Positions 44,147 through 52,455 of a stretch of DNA of 64,000 nt are shown here, one piece after another. The DNA is from UBA2210 sp036825195 (lineage in GTDB: Bacteria; Desulfobacterota; Syntrophia; Syntrophales; UBA2210). The position numbers were made by a program, and so were the translations under genes. The notes below the pieces were generated by a model, which worked only from the letters and a program-made list of their open reading frames with translations, was not told the DNA's origin and made no database searches. Every line of letters starts with the position of its first letter. Position 1 is the first letter of the stretch. The stretch is from assembly GCA_036825195.1 (NCBI GenBank), contig DAISYQ010000006.1, positions 57,838-121,837 on the forward strand, written 5' to 3'.

Positions 44147-44931
44147 GCCGCCTTTTCCCTGTCATGGAGGGTGAGCATCCTCAGGATCAGAAAGAGCGTC
44201 AGGCAGATGAACACGAGCCATACCGCCACAGGCTGAGAGTATTTAAGACCGTATGCCTCGAATCTCTCATATATCATGACCGGGGCGATCATAGGGTGGT
44301 AGGCGATAATTACCACGGCCCCGAATTCACTGATCGCCCTGGCGGAACACATGACAATACCCACAAGCATGCTTTTCCATGCAAGAGGAAATGTTATCCT
44401 GAAGAAAGTACTGAACATCGATGCTCCGAGGCTGCGCGACACCTTTTCCAGCCTCGGGGGGATGCTCTCAAATCCACTTTTAACGGAGTTTATGTAGAAA
44501 GGCATTCCAACGAATGTGAGCACCACAATAATTCCGGTAACGCTTCCCATGATGCGGATGCCGATCTGATTGATCAACTCACCGATCCAGTGATTTTTCC
44601 CGGCAACGCTGAGTATGGCGATACCCACGACAGGGTGGGGTATCACTACGGGCAGATCGATAATACTCTCTATCAGCTTTTTCCCTTTGAAATCGTTACG
44701 GGCAAGGACATAGGCGAGCGGTGTTCCAAAGATAAATGAGATCAGGGCGGCCGATCCGGCTGTGTAAATACTCAGCCAGATCGACCTGACAACATCTTTA
44801 TCTTTAATGGTTTCCTTCAGCATCGCAAAAGACGGCGCAGTCATCATCTCGATGAGAGGAAGAAGAATGAACGCCATAATTACGATGCCGCAGGAGATGG
44901 TAACCCAGAAAAACGGTTCTTTCTTTGTCAC
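44143..44931 (-). CDS. wtpB: Tungstate/molybdate ABC transporter permease (WtpB/ModB-like)
   Basis: 262 residues from a GTG directly after the wtpA stop. About six membrane helices and the permease coupling motif EKVSRSLGASMFSTFFRITFPLAWKSM (EAA loop with G), then ARAISEFGAVVIIAYHP, a signature of Mo/W/sulfate-type permeases. It forms the channel that releases the oxyanion into the cytoplasm and partners the adjacent ATPase. Confidence 0.92.
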   Translation of the reverse strand: MTKKEPFFWVTISCGIVIMAFILLPLIEMMTAPSFAMLKETIKDKDVVRSIWLSIYTAGSAALISFIFGTPLAYVLARNDFKGKKLIESIIDLPVVIPHPVVGIAILSVAGKNHWIGELINQIGIRIMGSVTGIIVVLTFVGMPFYINSVKSGFESIPPRLEKVSRSLGASMFSTFFRITFPLAWKSMLVGIVMCSARAISEFGAVVIIAYHPMIAPVMIYERFEAYGLKYSQPVAVWLVFICLTLFLILRMLTLHDREKAA

Positions 44932-45918
44932 TTAATCTTTGACCTCAACCAGCTTTTGCAGTTCGGCCGGGAGGGATTTTTGCATTTCCGCGGTGGGCAC
45001 CCGGCAGGGTACAAACGGAGGTTGCCCCATTTCTTTGAGCACTTTAAGACCGCCTTCGGGATCGAGCATATACTCCAGAAAAGCCACGGCCGCTTCCCTG
45101 TTGGGTGCGTTTTTAATCAGAGTTACACCATACGTACATGATTGGCCCTTGATGATCATCGTAGTTCCCGGTTTCTGACCGGTCACTTCAACAGAGGACT
45201 TCTCATAGATAGAATCGTACTTGTAATTTCCAAGATTTATTTCATCCGGAAGAACAATGTATTTCAGGCCGTGCTGAACGGCAACGGAGAGGTATTCCCA
45301 CGCATAGTCCATATTGCCCGTCTGGAGGAGGGATATTAACTCCACTGACTTGGGACGAACATTTTCCTTCGGGCGATTTGCGATCAGTTTATCGTAAAGT
45401 CCTTGCTTGTTCAGCGCTTTTTCAGTGAGTTGCATAACCATGAGAGATCGGTATCCGCAAGGGTCGAGGTTAGGATCGGAATGTCCCCAAACGACGTCCT
45501 TCTTTTGGAGAATTTCATACCAGTTATCCGCATTGACCGTGTTGGCATAGGCGCTCTTGTCGGTATAGCAAAGGACGAGCTGGTTGGTCGCGAAACGTAC
45601 GTTCCAGTCTGCATACTTAGGTATGAGCAGTTTATCGATCACCTTGTAATCGGCTGATGCCATGATATCGCAGGGCTTGCCTAAGTCCGATATCTTCCGT
45701 GCGCACTTCTGGCTTCCGGCTGCCTCACGTTGAAGATCGACATCTGGATATTTGGCCTCAAATGCCTTTTCCATGGCAGCAAAGGGGACGGAAAGACTGC
45801 CCGCATGGAACATGACCAATTTGCCGGAGGGGCCAGCTAGTGCGAATGTCGAGAAAAACACTAATGTTAAACATAATAAGGATACGGCAACTGACTTTAA
45901 AAAACAGTTTCTTTTCAT
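44932..45918 (-). CDS. wtpA: Tungstate/molybdate-binding periplasmic protein (WtpA family)
   Basis: 328 residues, GGGAGTG upstream. A signal peptide of about 28 residues (LLCLTLVFFSTFALA) precedes LVMFHAGSLSVPFAAMEKAFEAKYP, the WtpA/ModA oxyanion-binding start, with REAAGSQKCARKISDL and WGHSDPNLDPCGYRS downstream. The SDPNxDPCGYR motif is characteristic of the archaeal-type WtpA proteins, which bind tungstate very tightly, as well as molybdate. It is the first gene of the importer operon and is divergent from the HTH-PBP regulator. Confidence 0.92.
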   Translation of the reverse strand: MKRNCFLKSVAVSLLCLTLVFFSTFALAGPSGKLVMFHAGSLSVPFAAMEKAFEAKYPDVDLQREAAGSQKCARKISDLGKPCDIMASADYKVIDKLLIPKYADWNVRFATNQLVLCYTDKSAYANTVNADNWYEILQKKDVVWGHSDPNLDPCGYRSLMVMQLTEKALNKQGLYDKLIANRPKENVRPKSVELISLLQTGNMDYAWEYLSVAVQHGLKYIVLPDEINLGNYKYDSIYEKSSVEVTGQKPGTTMIIKGQSCTYGVTLIKNAPNREAAVAFLEYMLDPEGGLKVLKEMGQPPFVPCRVPTAEMQKSLPAELQKLVEVKD

Positions 45919-45961
45919 AATACACTCCCTTCATTTGATTCATGTTGCATGAGGTTCCTAC

Positions 45962-46007
45962 CATAATAGTCATTATGTATCAATATTAAAGACTAATAGT
46001 TAGTATG
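45962..46007. promoter_or_regulatory. Two 30-bp-spaced operator candidates between wtpA and its regulator
   Basis: ATAGTCATTATG (45966-45977) and ATAGTTAGTATG (45996-46007) are direct repeats identical at 10 of 12 positions, exactly 30 bp apart. Each lies in a dyad: CATAAT-4-ATTATG (45962-45977) and ACTAA-3-TTAGT (45992-46004). Position in the divergent gap suggests binding sites for the neighbouring regulator. Confidence 0.6.
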
Positions 46008-46073
46008 AGGCATTAATGGTAATAATTTAATTCTCGTTGATTTTCCCTGCCTTGCGTGGTATTTTCCAATATT

Positions 46074-46952
46074 ATGAATACATTACTGACAACAAAAGAA
46101 CTCGCCACACTTCTGAGACTGAATGAAAAGAAGGTATATCAACTGGTAAAAGAGTGTAATATTCCCCATGTGCGCATTGCCGGTAAGTGGCTTTTTCCGG
46201 AGAGGCATGTCACGAGATGGATTGATGAAAATGTCCATAGGGAAAAAGATATCTTTATTGTGGGCAGTAATGATGTCCTTATGGAAAAGCTTGTACTTCT
46301 CTATTCTCAAGAAAAATTTCCCGAGTCCATTGCATTCTATTCATCAATAGGCAGCTCCAAAGGCGTACATGCTTTCGCTCTGAAAAAAGGGCAGGTATGC
46401 TGTACACATTTGCTGGACATGGAGACGGGAGAATATAATCTTCCCTTTCTTGATAGAGCCCTCTCGGGGCAACGATATGTTGTGGTCAATTTGTGGCGCA
46501 GACAACAGGGCTTGATCGTAAAAAAGGGCAATCCCATGAGGTTAAAGGGATTGGAAGATATTATAGAAAAAAAAGCAAGATTCATCAACAGATGTGAAGG
46601 TTCCGGCACGCGTGTCCTTCTGGAATATTTATTAAGAGAGCAGCATGTGAACAAGAATGATATCAATGGCTTTGATGAAGAAGTCGACAGCCATATGGAC
46701 GTGGCCCTCAAGGTCTTTTTTGATGAAGCGGATGTGGGATTGGGTATAGAGTATGTAACCTATCCCCTTGGACTTGATTTTCTTCCGCTCAAGGAGGAGC
46801 TATTTGATCTTGTTATACCTGCGGAGTTATGGTCAACAAGCGTTATGAAGAGATTTATAAATTACATTGATCCGGTCAAGGTAAGCAATTTGTCCGGAAA
46901 TCTTCCCGGTTATAACCTGAAAGACACGGGAAAGATCAGATTTGAAAACTGA
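46074..46952 (+). CDS. One-component regulator: excisionase-like HTH + PBP-like (oxyanion?) domain
   Basis: 292 residues from the ATG at 46074; a GTG at 46056 is possible, and no clear Shine-Dalgarno sequence precedes either. Residues 1-50 are a MerR/excisionase-like HTH (LLTTKELATLLRLNEKKVYQLV, then RIAGKWLFPERHVTRWID). The rest is a periplasmic-binding-protein-like fold of the molybdate type (SIGSSKGVHAFALKKGQVCCTHLLD, RYVVVNLWRRQQGLIVKKGNP, INRCEGSGTRVLLEYLL), kept in the cytoplasm since there is no signal peptide. It likely senses tungstate or molybdate and controls the divergent wtpABC. It is not ModE and not TunR (TOBE-type). Confidence 0.82.
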   Translation: MNTLLTTKELATLLRLNEKKVYQLVKECNIPHVRIAGKWLFPERHVTRWIDENVHREKDIFIVGSNDVLMEKLVLLYSQEKFPESIAFYSSIGSSKGVHAFALKKGQVCCTHLLDMETGEYNLPFLDRALSGQRYVVVNLWRRQQGLIVKKGNPMRLKGLEDIIEKKARFINRCEGSGTRVLLEYLLREQHVNKNDINGFDEEVDSHMDVALKVFFDEADVGLGIEYVTYPLGLDFLPLKEELFDLVIPAELWSTSVMKRFINYIDPVKVSNLSGNLPGYNLKDTGKIRFEN

Positions 46953-47014
46953 TGGACAGCAACTCTCTCGTCCCTCTATCTTTTTGATAATTCATCAATA
47001 TCATAAGGATTGTG

Positions 47015-47269
47015 TTACCCATGCCGTATCTTCATAATGATGATATATGTGGTGATAGTGAACCCTATGCCGTTTCCCACGACTACCGGAAGCGAGTGTA
47101 TCAGCAGTCCGTAGACAAGCCACAGGAAAAGGCCGGTTGCCAGCGTTCCGAATGCGCCCAGCGACAGGTCCGATGTCTTTTTCGTGCGGTATATTTTGAC
47201 GACCTGGGGTGCCATGGATATTGCGGATAACAAAGCCGCCATAAATCCGATAATAGTCTCTATGTTCAT
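47015..47269 (-). CDS. SemiSWEET-family sugar transporter
   Basis: 84 residues with three membrane helices and the PQ motif in ISMAPQVVKIYRTKKTSDLS, plus the TGLFLWLVYGLL and VVVGNGIGFTITTYII segments of bacterial SemiSWEETs, which dimerise to a SWEET-like sugar uniporter. The start overlaps the manC stop by 4 bp (ATGA), so the transporter is translated with the mannose-1-phosphate enzyme. The sugar is unknown; mannose or glucose are reasonable guesses from context. Confidence 0.9.
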   Translation of the reverse strand: MNIETIIGFMAALLSAISMAPQVVKIYRTKKTSDLSLGAFGTLATGLFLWLVYGLLIHSLPVVVGNGIGFTITTYIIIMKIRHG

Positions 47270-48336
47270 AGGTACTCTTTCAAGCCTTTTTCTTCAAGAT
47301 ATTCCACGACCTTTTTGACGTCCTGTGAGTCGCCCCTCCTGCATATAAGGAGTGAATCTTTCGTCTCCACGACTATAAGATCTTCTACCCCGATGAGCGC
47401 CACCATTTTATGCGGACTGTATACAAGGGAATTTGAGGTGTTAAAGGTTATGATGTTCCCCCTCATCGCGTTGCCGTGATTATCTTTATCAAGAACATCC
47501 CACAGCGCATCCCAGCTTCCTATGTCGTTCCAACCGAAATCCCCCTCTACCATATAAACATCGGGGACCTTTTCCATGACGCCATAATCTATGGAAATCG
47601 GCTTTATGTCCTGGTAGACTTCGGAGAGAACATCACTCTCATGCTGTGTGCCGATGGAATCTTCTATTTTTAGAAGACCCTCATACAGGTCGGGTATCAG
47701 CTGTCGTATCTTGTCCAATATGGTGGATGCCTTCCATATGAACATGCCGCTGTTCCAGAAAAAACCTCCATCACTGAAAAGCGTCTCCGCAGTTGATCGG
47801 TCCGGTTTCTCGCGAAATGATCGAACCGCATACACATTGGTCTTTCTTATCGTATCTGCCGCTTCGCCTCGCTCCATGTATCCGTACCCGGTTTCAGCCC
47901 ATCTCGGTGTTATCCCTATGGTAACAAGGCAGGATTCCCGTTTCGCCATGTCGCGTGCAACGGTGAGTGAGTCGAGAAAACGCTCCGTGTCCGTAATGAG
48001 ATGGTCGGAGGGGAGAACAACCATGACGGCATCAGGATCTCTCTTTCGTATGCGTATTGCGGCAAGGCCGATACATGGCGCGGTGTTTCTACCCACCGGT
48101 TCGATCAGTATATTTTCTAACGGGAGTTCGGGAAGCTGATCTCTGATTTCATCACAGTGGCTCGCACCGGTGACAATCAGAATATTGTCCTTTTTTATAA
48201 GGGGAGTCATCCGGTCCACCGTATATTGGATGATGCTCTTCTCGCCTGTTATATTAAGCAGGTGTTTCGGTCTTTTCTCTCTGCTCAGGGGCCAGAATCG
48301 GGTTCCCTTTCCTCCCGCCATGATTACCGCATACAT
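47266..48336 (-). CDS. manC: Mannose-1-phosphate guanylyltransferase
   Basis: 356 residues, GAGGAG upstream. Nucleotidyltransferase signature VIMAGGKGTRFWPLSREKRPKHLL, then VLPSDHLI, GYGYMERGE and FREKP, EGDFGWNDIGSWDAL, all typical of GDP-mannose pyrophosphorylases. It is the short form without the C-terminal isomerase domain. It makes GDP-mannose for surface polysaccharide. Together with rfbB nearby it suggests O-antigen or capsule sugar synthesis. Confidence 0.94.
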   Translation of the reverse strand: MYAVIMAGGKGTRFWPLSREKRPKHLLNITGEKSIIQYTVDRMTPLIKKDNILIVTGASHCDEIRDQLPELPLENILIEPVGRNTAPCIGLAAIRIRKRDPDAVMVVLPSDHLITDTERFLDSLTVARDMAKRESCLVTIGITPRWAETGYGYMERGEAADTIRKTNVYAVRSFREKPDRSTAETLFSDGGFFWNSGMFIWKASTILDKIRQLIPDLYEGLLKIEDSIGTQHESDVLSEVYQDIKPISIDYGVMEKVPDVYMVEGDFGWNDIGSWDALWDVLDKDNHGNAMRGNIITFNTSNSLVYSPHKMVALIGVEDLIVVETKDSLLICRRGDSQDVKKVVEYLEEKGLKEYL

Positions 48337-48414
48337 AGAATACTCCTCGTAAGGTATCTCTCTAAATTCCCTATAACCGACATGCCCTGTGGATTCATGT
48401 ATTTCTGTAATGTT

Positions 48415-48442
48415 GCTATAGTATTGTTGACATTAGTGTCAA
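48415..48442 (-). promoter_or_regulatory. Candidate manC promoter with overlapping dyad
   Basis: On the minus strand, TTGACA (48437-48442) and TATAGC (48415-48420) are 16 nt apart. The -35 box is one arm of a perfect dyad TTGACA-TTAG-TGTCAA (48427-48442), which may be an operator. Confidence 0.5.
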
Positions 48443-48659
48443 GATTTATTTCAAGGATAAAAAAGGTTTGATACAAGGTACGGACAGCCGAAAACACTGC
48501 CTAAAGAAGGTGGCCAAAGTGGGTGCGCCGACTCCTTGATTCTGTGTGGGATAATATGATAGCGGTTCTTGCAAAACCCCGTATAAATATACCTTGTGCA
48601 TAAAAACCGTTTTTTACGAAGGAATGGTAATGAAGTGTCATCACGGAGAGATTGTGCTC

Positions 48660-48688
48660 TTGACAATATCGGAACAAGTAACTACATA
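48660..48688 (+). promoter_or_regulatory. Candidate promoter of the conserved small protein
   Basis: TTGACA (48660-48665) and TACATA (48683-48688) are 17 nt apart and would start transcription just before the ribosome binding site of the gene at 48709. Confidence 0.55.
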
Positions 48689-48708
48689 TGGAATACTGGG
48701 AGGGCAAA

Positions 48709-49041
48709 ATGACTGTAAAAGAATTGCTGAAACATGCCGAGAAGTTCGAGGTAGATACTTATAAGCTGTCCAGAAATTTCAGAGAAGAACACGTTTCATT
48801 CACCGGCGCACCGGAAAAACATCCCTATGCAAATGACAAGATCATACTGATACAGGATCCATTCAGTACGAATATATCATACTACGAGTTTGCCTCGGAT
48901 GATATTGTGGGAATTGAAGAACTACCCAATTTGGCCACCCTCGAAGGAACATCGGTAAAGATGTGTCGCGTTTGGGTGAGAAGAGGGAGTATAGGCGTAA
49001 GGTCCGTCCCCTTTGTGGTCGAGGATACTGTTCGTAGGTAG
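48709..49041 (+). CDS. Conserved small protein (110 aa), function unknown
   Basis: 110 residues from the ATG at 48709, chosen because GGGAGGG lies 4-5 nt upstream; the frame open from 48688 adds seven residues. The sequence begins MTVKELLKHAEKFEVDTYKLSRNF and continues with EEHVSFTGAPEKHPYANDKIILIQDPF, FYEF-like and VRLWV-like strands, suggesting a compact alpha/beta cytoplasmic domain. I recall similar proteins in other deltaproteobacteria, sometimes labelled inorganic pyrophosphatase, but the known pyrophosphatase motifs are not seen. It converges on rfbB with 23 bp between stops. Confidence 0.75.
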   Translation: MTVKELLKHAEKFEVDTYKLSRNFREEHVSFTGAPEKHPYANDKIILIQDPFSTNISYYEFASDDIVGIEELPNLATLEGTSVKMCRVWVRRGSIGVRSVPFVVEDTVRR

Positions 49042-49064
49042 TCAGGGTTTTCTTACATTATTCT

Positions 49065-50123
49065 TTACAACGTATACTGTTCCGATATCCAGGACTGGTA
49101 TTCGTTGTTCCGTACACGCCTCACCCATTCGCTGTTTTCAAGATACCAGGATATGGTTTTCCGTATTCCAGATTCGAAGGATTCCCGCGGTGACCACTTC
49201 AGTTCATTGTGCAGCTTTGAGAAATCAATGGCGTATCTCCTGTCATGGCCCGGTCTGTCCTTGACGAACGTGATAAGGTTCCTCCGGGGGCCGTTGCTGC
49301 CGAGACCGGTTATCTCGTCCAGTATATCGCAGATCATCTCGACGATGACAATATTTTCCATCTCCATCTTCCCGCCTATGTTGTATGTTTCGCCCCTTCT
49401 GCCGGATTTCATGATGGTCCATATCGCGTCACAGTGATCCTCCACATACAGCCAGTCCCTGACATTCTTCCCGTCACCGTAGAGGGGGAGTTTTTTACCT
49501 TCCATCGCATTGAGCGTTATCAGGGGGATCAGTTTTTCGGGAAACTGGTAAGGTCCGTAGTTGTTCGAACAGTTTGAGACGGTCACGGGCAGTCCATAGG
49601 TTTTGTTGTATGCCCTGACGAGGTGGTCCGAAGATGCCTTTGCCGCAGAGTACGGGCTGTTGGGCTGGTATGGCGTGGTTTCCTTGAAAAGTCCCTCCCT
49701 GCCAAGGCTTCCGTATACTTCATCCGTGCTTATGTGGTGAAAGAGGATAAACTCTTCGGCATGTGAACGGGCCGCTTCCAGCAGGTTGAAGGTTCCGACT
49801 ATATTCGTGTAGATAAAGGCCCCGGGGTCCTTTATCGACCTGTCCACATGCGATTCGGCGGCGAAATGGCAGACCGCGTCTATCCGGTATCGGGAAAATA
49901 TGTCTTCCATACGTTCGAGGTCGCAGATATCCTCCCTTTCAAAGAGGTACCTATCCGGGTGACTCTTTTCAATGCCGGCCAGATTGTCCGGGTTCCCCGC
50001 GTAGGTGAGCTTGTCCACGTTGATGATCCTGCCGGTAAAATCACCTCGCCCGAGAAGATAGTGTATGAAATTACTGCCGATGAAACCGCATCCGCCGGTT
50101 ACCATGAGATTCTTTATTTCCAT
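49065..50123 (-). CDS. rfbB: dTDP-glucose 4,6-dehydratase
   Basis: 352 residues, AGAGGGAAT upstream. NAD-binding GGCGFIGSNFIHYLL, the catalytic YSAAKASSDHLVRAY (YxxxK), HISTDEVYGSLG and NNYGPYQFPEKLIPL are characteristic of RmlB. It converts dTDP-glucose to dTDP-4-keto-6-deoxyglucose, an O-antigen precursor step. Other rml genes are not nearby. It is single and convergent with the small protein gene. Confidence 0.95.
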   Translation of the reverse strand: MEIKNLMVTGGCGFIGSNFIHYLLGRGDFTGRIINVDKLTYAGNPDNLAGIEKSHPDRYLFEREDICDLERMEDIFSRYRIDAVCHFAAESHVDRSIKDPGAFIYTNIVGTFNLLEAARSHAEEFILFHHISTDEVYGSLGREGLFKETTPYQPNSPYSAAKASSDHLVRAYNKTYGLPVTVSNCSNNYGPYQFPEKLIPLITLNAMEGKKLPLYGDGKNVRDWLYVEDHCDAIWTIMKSGRRGETYNIGGKMEMENIVIVEMICDILDEITGLGSNGPRRNLITFVKDRPGHDRRYAIDFSKLHNELKWSPRESFESGIRKTISWYLENSEWVRRVRNNEYQSWISEQYTL

Positions 50124-50391
50124 ATTCCCTCTTAGAATTTCATATTTAGCGGTCTGATTACACTAAGTACGAATAGCCTGTCAATCGAAATGCCGAAGAC
50201 TGACAGCATGGATAAATTACCTTGAGAAAACGTAGGAAGCATCTCCATCGATATTGAGTTTTAACTTGTTGTTATGACAGCGATTACTCGAATGAAAGGT
50301 GTTAGCAAATTACGTGGTGCAGCTTTCGCACTTGTGCTAAAATATCCCAGTTCTAATGATAGTAGAGTTTTTAAGCTAGAGGAGTGACACC

Positions 50392-51435
50392 ATGCTGAAT
50401 CCGGACCTCCAAGAGGCAATGAACCTCTATAAGACATTGAAAACAGAGGCTGATAAAGGTGTGATTGGTTTGGATTCCGTGAAGGATGCAACCTTTATTG
50501 CGTTCATGTCCGAAATCCCCACAACGCTGAACACCCAGAAGAACAGACGCGCCAACGCAGGTCTCGTATGGTATAGAGGTGTCCCGGGTGTAGGAAAGAC
50601 CTACATGGTACTCGTGCTCGCGAAGGCTACCGAGTCCGAATTTGTCCGTATCCAGGGCCGTGCCGATCTAACGCCCGGTGATATCGTCGGCGTTGAGATC
50701 TTCAACCCGAAGACCGGTGAATGGGAGAAACGACCGGGACCCGTCGTGCGGGCGAATATCCTGTTGCTCGATGAAGGGAATCGTATCTCTCCGAAGTCCC
50801 AGAGTGCATTTCTGGAAGTGAATCAGGACCGTGCGGTGACCTTAGGTGATTATACATTCGCACTGCCCGAATTTTACTTTGCCGTGATGACTACGAATCC
50901 CGTGGAAACCGGCGAGGGAACTTTCCCACTCTCGGCGGCGAATGCTGACCGTTTCACGTTCCTTATAGATGTGGGATATCTTTCACCTGGAGAGGAGCGG
51001 AGGCTCGTTGACCTGGACCTCAAGGCAGTGGAGATCCTGCCTCTTGTTAAACCCGAGAGGGTTATTGAACTTCGCTCGGCTATTGCAAACGGGATTCAAC
51101 TTCATGAGTCACTCAAGAAGTATATCCGTCGACTTGTCCGAGCCACCCGCCCGTACAACCCGGGCATTCAATGGTATGAACGTTCTCCATCACCACTCGT
51201 TGAAGAATTCGTCGAACTTGGTGCCTCCCCCCGCGCGACGATCGCATGGGGGCCGACTTCGAGGGCACGGGCGCTTTTTGTCCGCGGAGACAACAGGGTT
51301 CTCCCGGAAGACATTCAGGCGCTGGCGAAGAATATCCTCACACACCGCATCAATTTGAAGTCCCGCGCCCGCAAGGCCGGCGTGACAGTTGAGGATGTGA
51401 TCAGCGAAATCGTCGAAAGGGTTCCGATCCCATGA
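50392..51435 (+). CDS. MoxR-family AAA+ ATPase
   Basis: 347 residues, GAGGAG upstream. Walker A GVPGVGKT (63-70), then RIQGRADLTPGDIVG, and Walker B ILLLDEGNRISPKSQSAFLEV (123-143), where the usual MoxR DEINR reads DEGNR. Sensor FAVMTTNP and the C-terminal lid follow. MoxR ATPases act as chaperones that mature or activate VWA-protein partners. It heads a six-gene operon with DUF58, VWA and membrane proteins; 4-bp overlap with the DUF58 gene. Confidence 0.92.
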   Translation: MLNPDLQEAMNLYKTLKTEADKGVIGLDSVKDATFIAFMSEIPTTLNTQKNRRANAGLVWYRGVPGVGKTYMVLVLAKATESEFVRIQGRADLTPGDIVGVEIFNPKTGEWEKRPGPVVRANILLLDEGNRISPKSQSAFLEVNQDRAVTLGDYTFALPEFYFAVMTTNPVETGEGTFPLSAANADRFTFLIDVGYLSPGEERRLVDLDLKAVEILPLVKPERVIELRSAIANGIQLHESLKKYIRRLVRATRPYNPGIQWYERSPSPLVEEFVELGASPRATIAWGPTSRARALFVRGDNRVLPEDIQALAKNILTHRINLKSRARKAGVTVEDVISEIVERVPIP

Positions 51436-52343
51436 TGAAAGACAGTGCTTCTTTGCTCCTCGATCCGTCAGAGGTCGAAGCTATCAACCTCTTCTGCAAT
51501 GCCAGGGTGCACGGACTGATATTCGGCGAACACGCAAGCGTGTTCACAGGAACACGAGGATTCGATTTTTCAGGCATTCGTGATTTTGAAGCCGGTGACC
51601 AGCAGATAAAGGTGGATTGGGCCCATTCTACAACAACGCTCTTCAACCCGCTGCAAGTGCGAGAGTGTGTCGAGGAGCGTTCCATAGACATCGTGATCGC
51701 TGCGGACGTCTCATGTTCCACAAGATGCGGCACCTCTCATGGCTTGATCGGCAAGGGTATCGCCCGCACCATTGCAACCATCGGTTTCTCAGCATCCATC
51801 TTCCAAGATACGGTGGGACTGGTTCTGTTCGGCGGAAGAGAGCATATTATTGAACCGTCCCGCGGCGGACTGAACCATGTGAAACAGATGGTGGAACTCT
51901 ACCAAACGATGCCAGCCGCACCCGGTCTTTCGGAGAAGAACCGTCTTGCAGAGATCCTTGCAGGCGAGTTACACAGGACATCGTTGGTCATCGTGGCGTC
52001 GGATTTTTTCTTCCCGGACGTATTTTCCACACTGAAGGAACTTGCTGACCTGAAACAGCACCATGACGTGTTTTTGGTAATGGCCGACAGTGCCTTCGCA
52101 TTCGAACTTCCCCTATTCTCCTCCGGATTGATCAGTTGTATGGACAGCGAAACAGGGATGCTCGTCGACCTCTCACGCTCACAGGTGCAGGAGCTTCCCC
52201 GCCTGATTCGCGAATACCAGGATGCCGTCGCTGACTATGCGGAGCGATCGGACCTGGAGGTCTTAAGGATATTCTTGGAAGCGGAACAATTTCTGATGGC
52301 TATCGTAGATTTCTTTCTGGAACGCAGACTTCGGAGGAAGTAG
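51432..52343 (+). CDS. DUF58-family protein
   Basis: 303 residues. The DUF58 core is seen as GTRGFDFSGIRDFEAGDQQIKVDWAHSTT. A VWA-like segment IVIAADVSCSTRCGTSHG keeps the D-x-S-x-S MIDAS pattern, so it may bind a metal. No membrane helix at the start, unlike many DUF58 proteins. DUF58 proteins almost always follow MoxR genes and are presumed substrates or partners. It lies between moxR (4-bp overlap) and the BatD-like gene. Confidence 0.88.
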   Translation: MMKDSASLLLDPSEVEAINLFCNARVHGLIFGEHASVFTGTRGFDFSGIRDFEAGDQQIKVDWAHSTTTLFNPLQVRECVEERSIDIVIAADVSCSTRCGTSHGLIGKGIARTIATIGFSASIFQDTVGLVLFGGREHIIEPSRGGLNHVKQMVELYQTMPAAPGLSEKNRLAEILAGELHRTSLVIVASDFFFPDVFSTLKELADLKQHHDVFLVMADSAFAFELPLFSSGLISCMDSETGMLVDLSRSQVQELPRLIREYQDAVADYAERSDLEVLRIFLEAEQFLMAIVDFFLERRLRRK

Positions 52344-52455
52344 TCGGCCCTGAAGACAGGATTTCGGATTTGCCGGGCTTTGCAATTGATGAGATTTATA
52401 ATTGTTTTGGTGTGTGCTGTTAGTATTCGAGTCACACGATGATGGGGGTCGGTAC

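Larger units (their letters stand above)
48337..48708. other. 372-bp divergent gap between manC and the 110-residue protein gene
   Basis: Contains a candidate manC promoter and dyad (48415-48442), a candidate plus-strand promoter (48660-48688), and between them a GC-richer block (about 48480-48540) with no gene I can support. A 71-codon minus-strand frame (48451-48666) lacks a clear start site. Confidence 0.5.

Noticed and set aside
48451..48666. 71-codon minus-strand frame upstream of manC
   Set aside because: No ribosome binding site, mixed composition and overlap with promoter elements; treated as non-coding.
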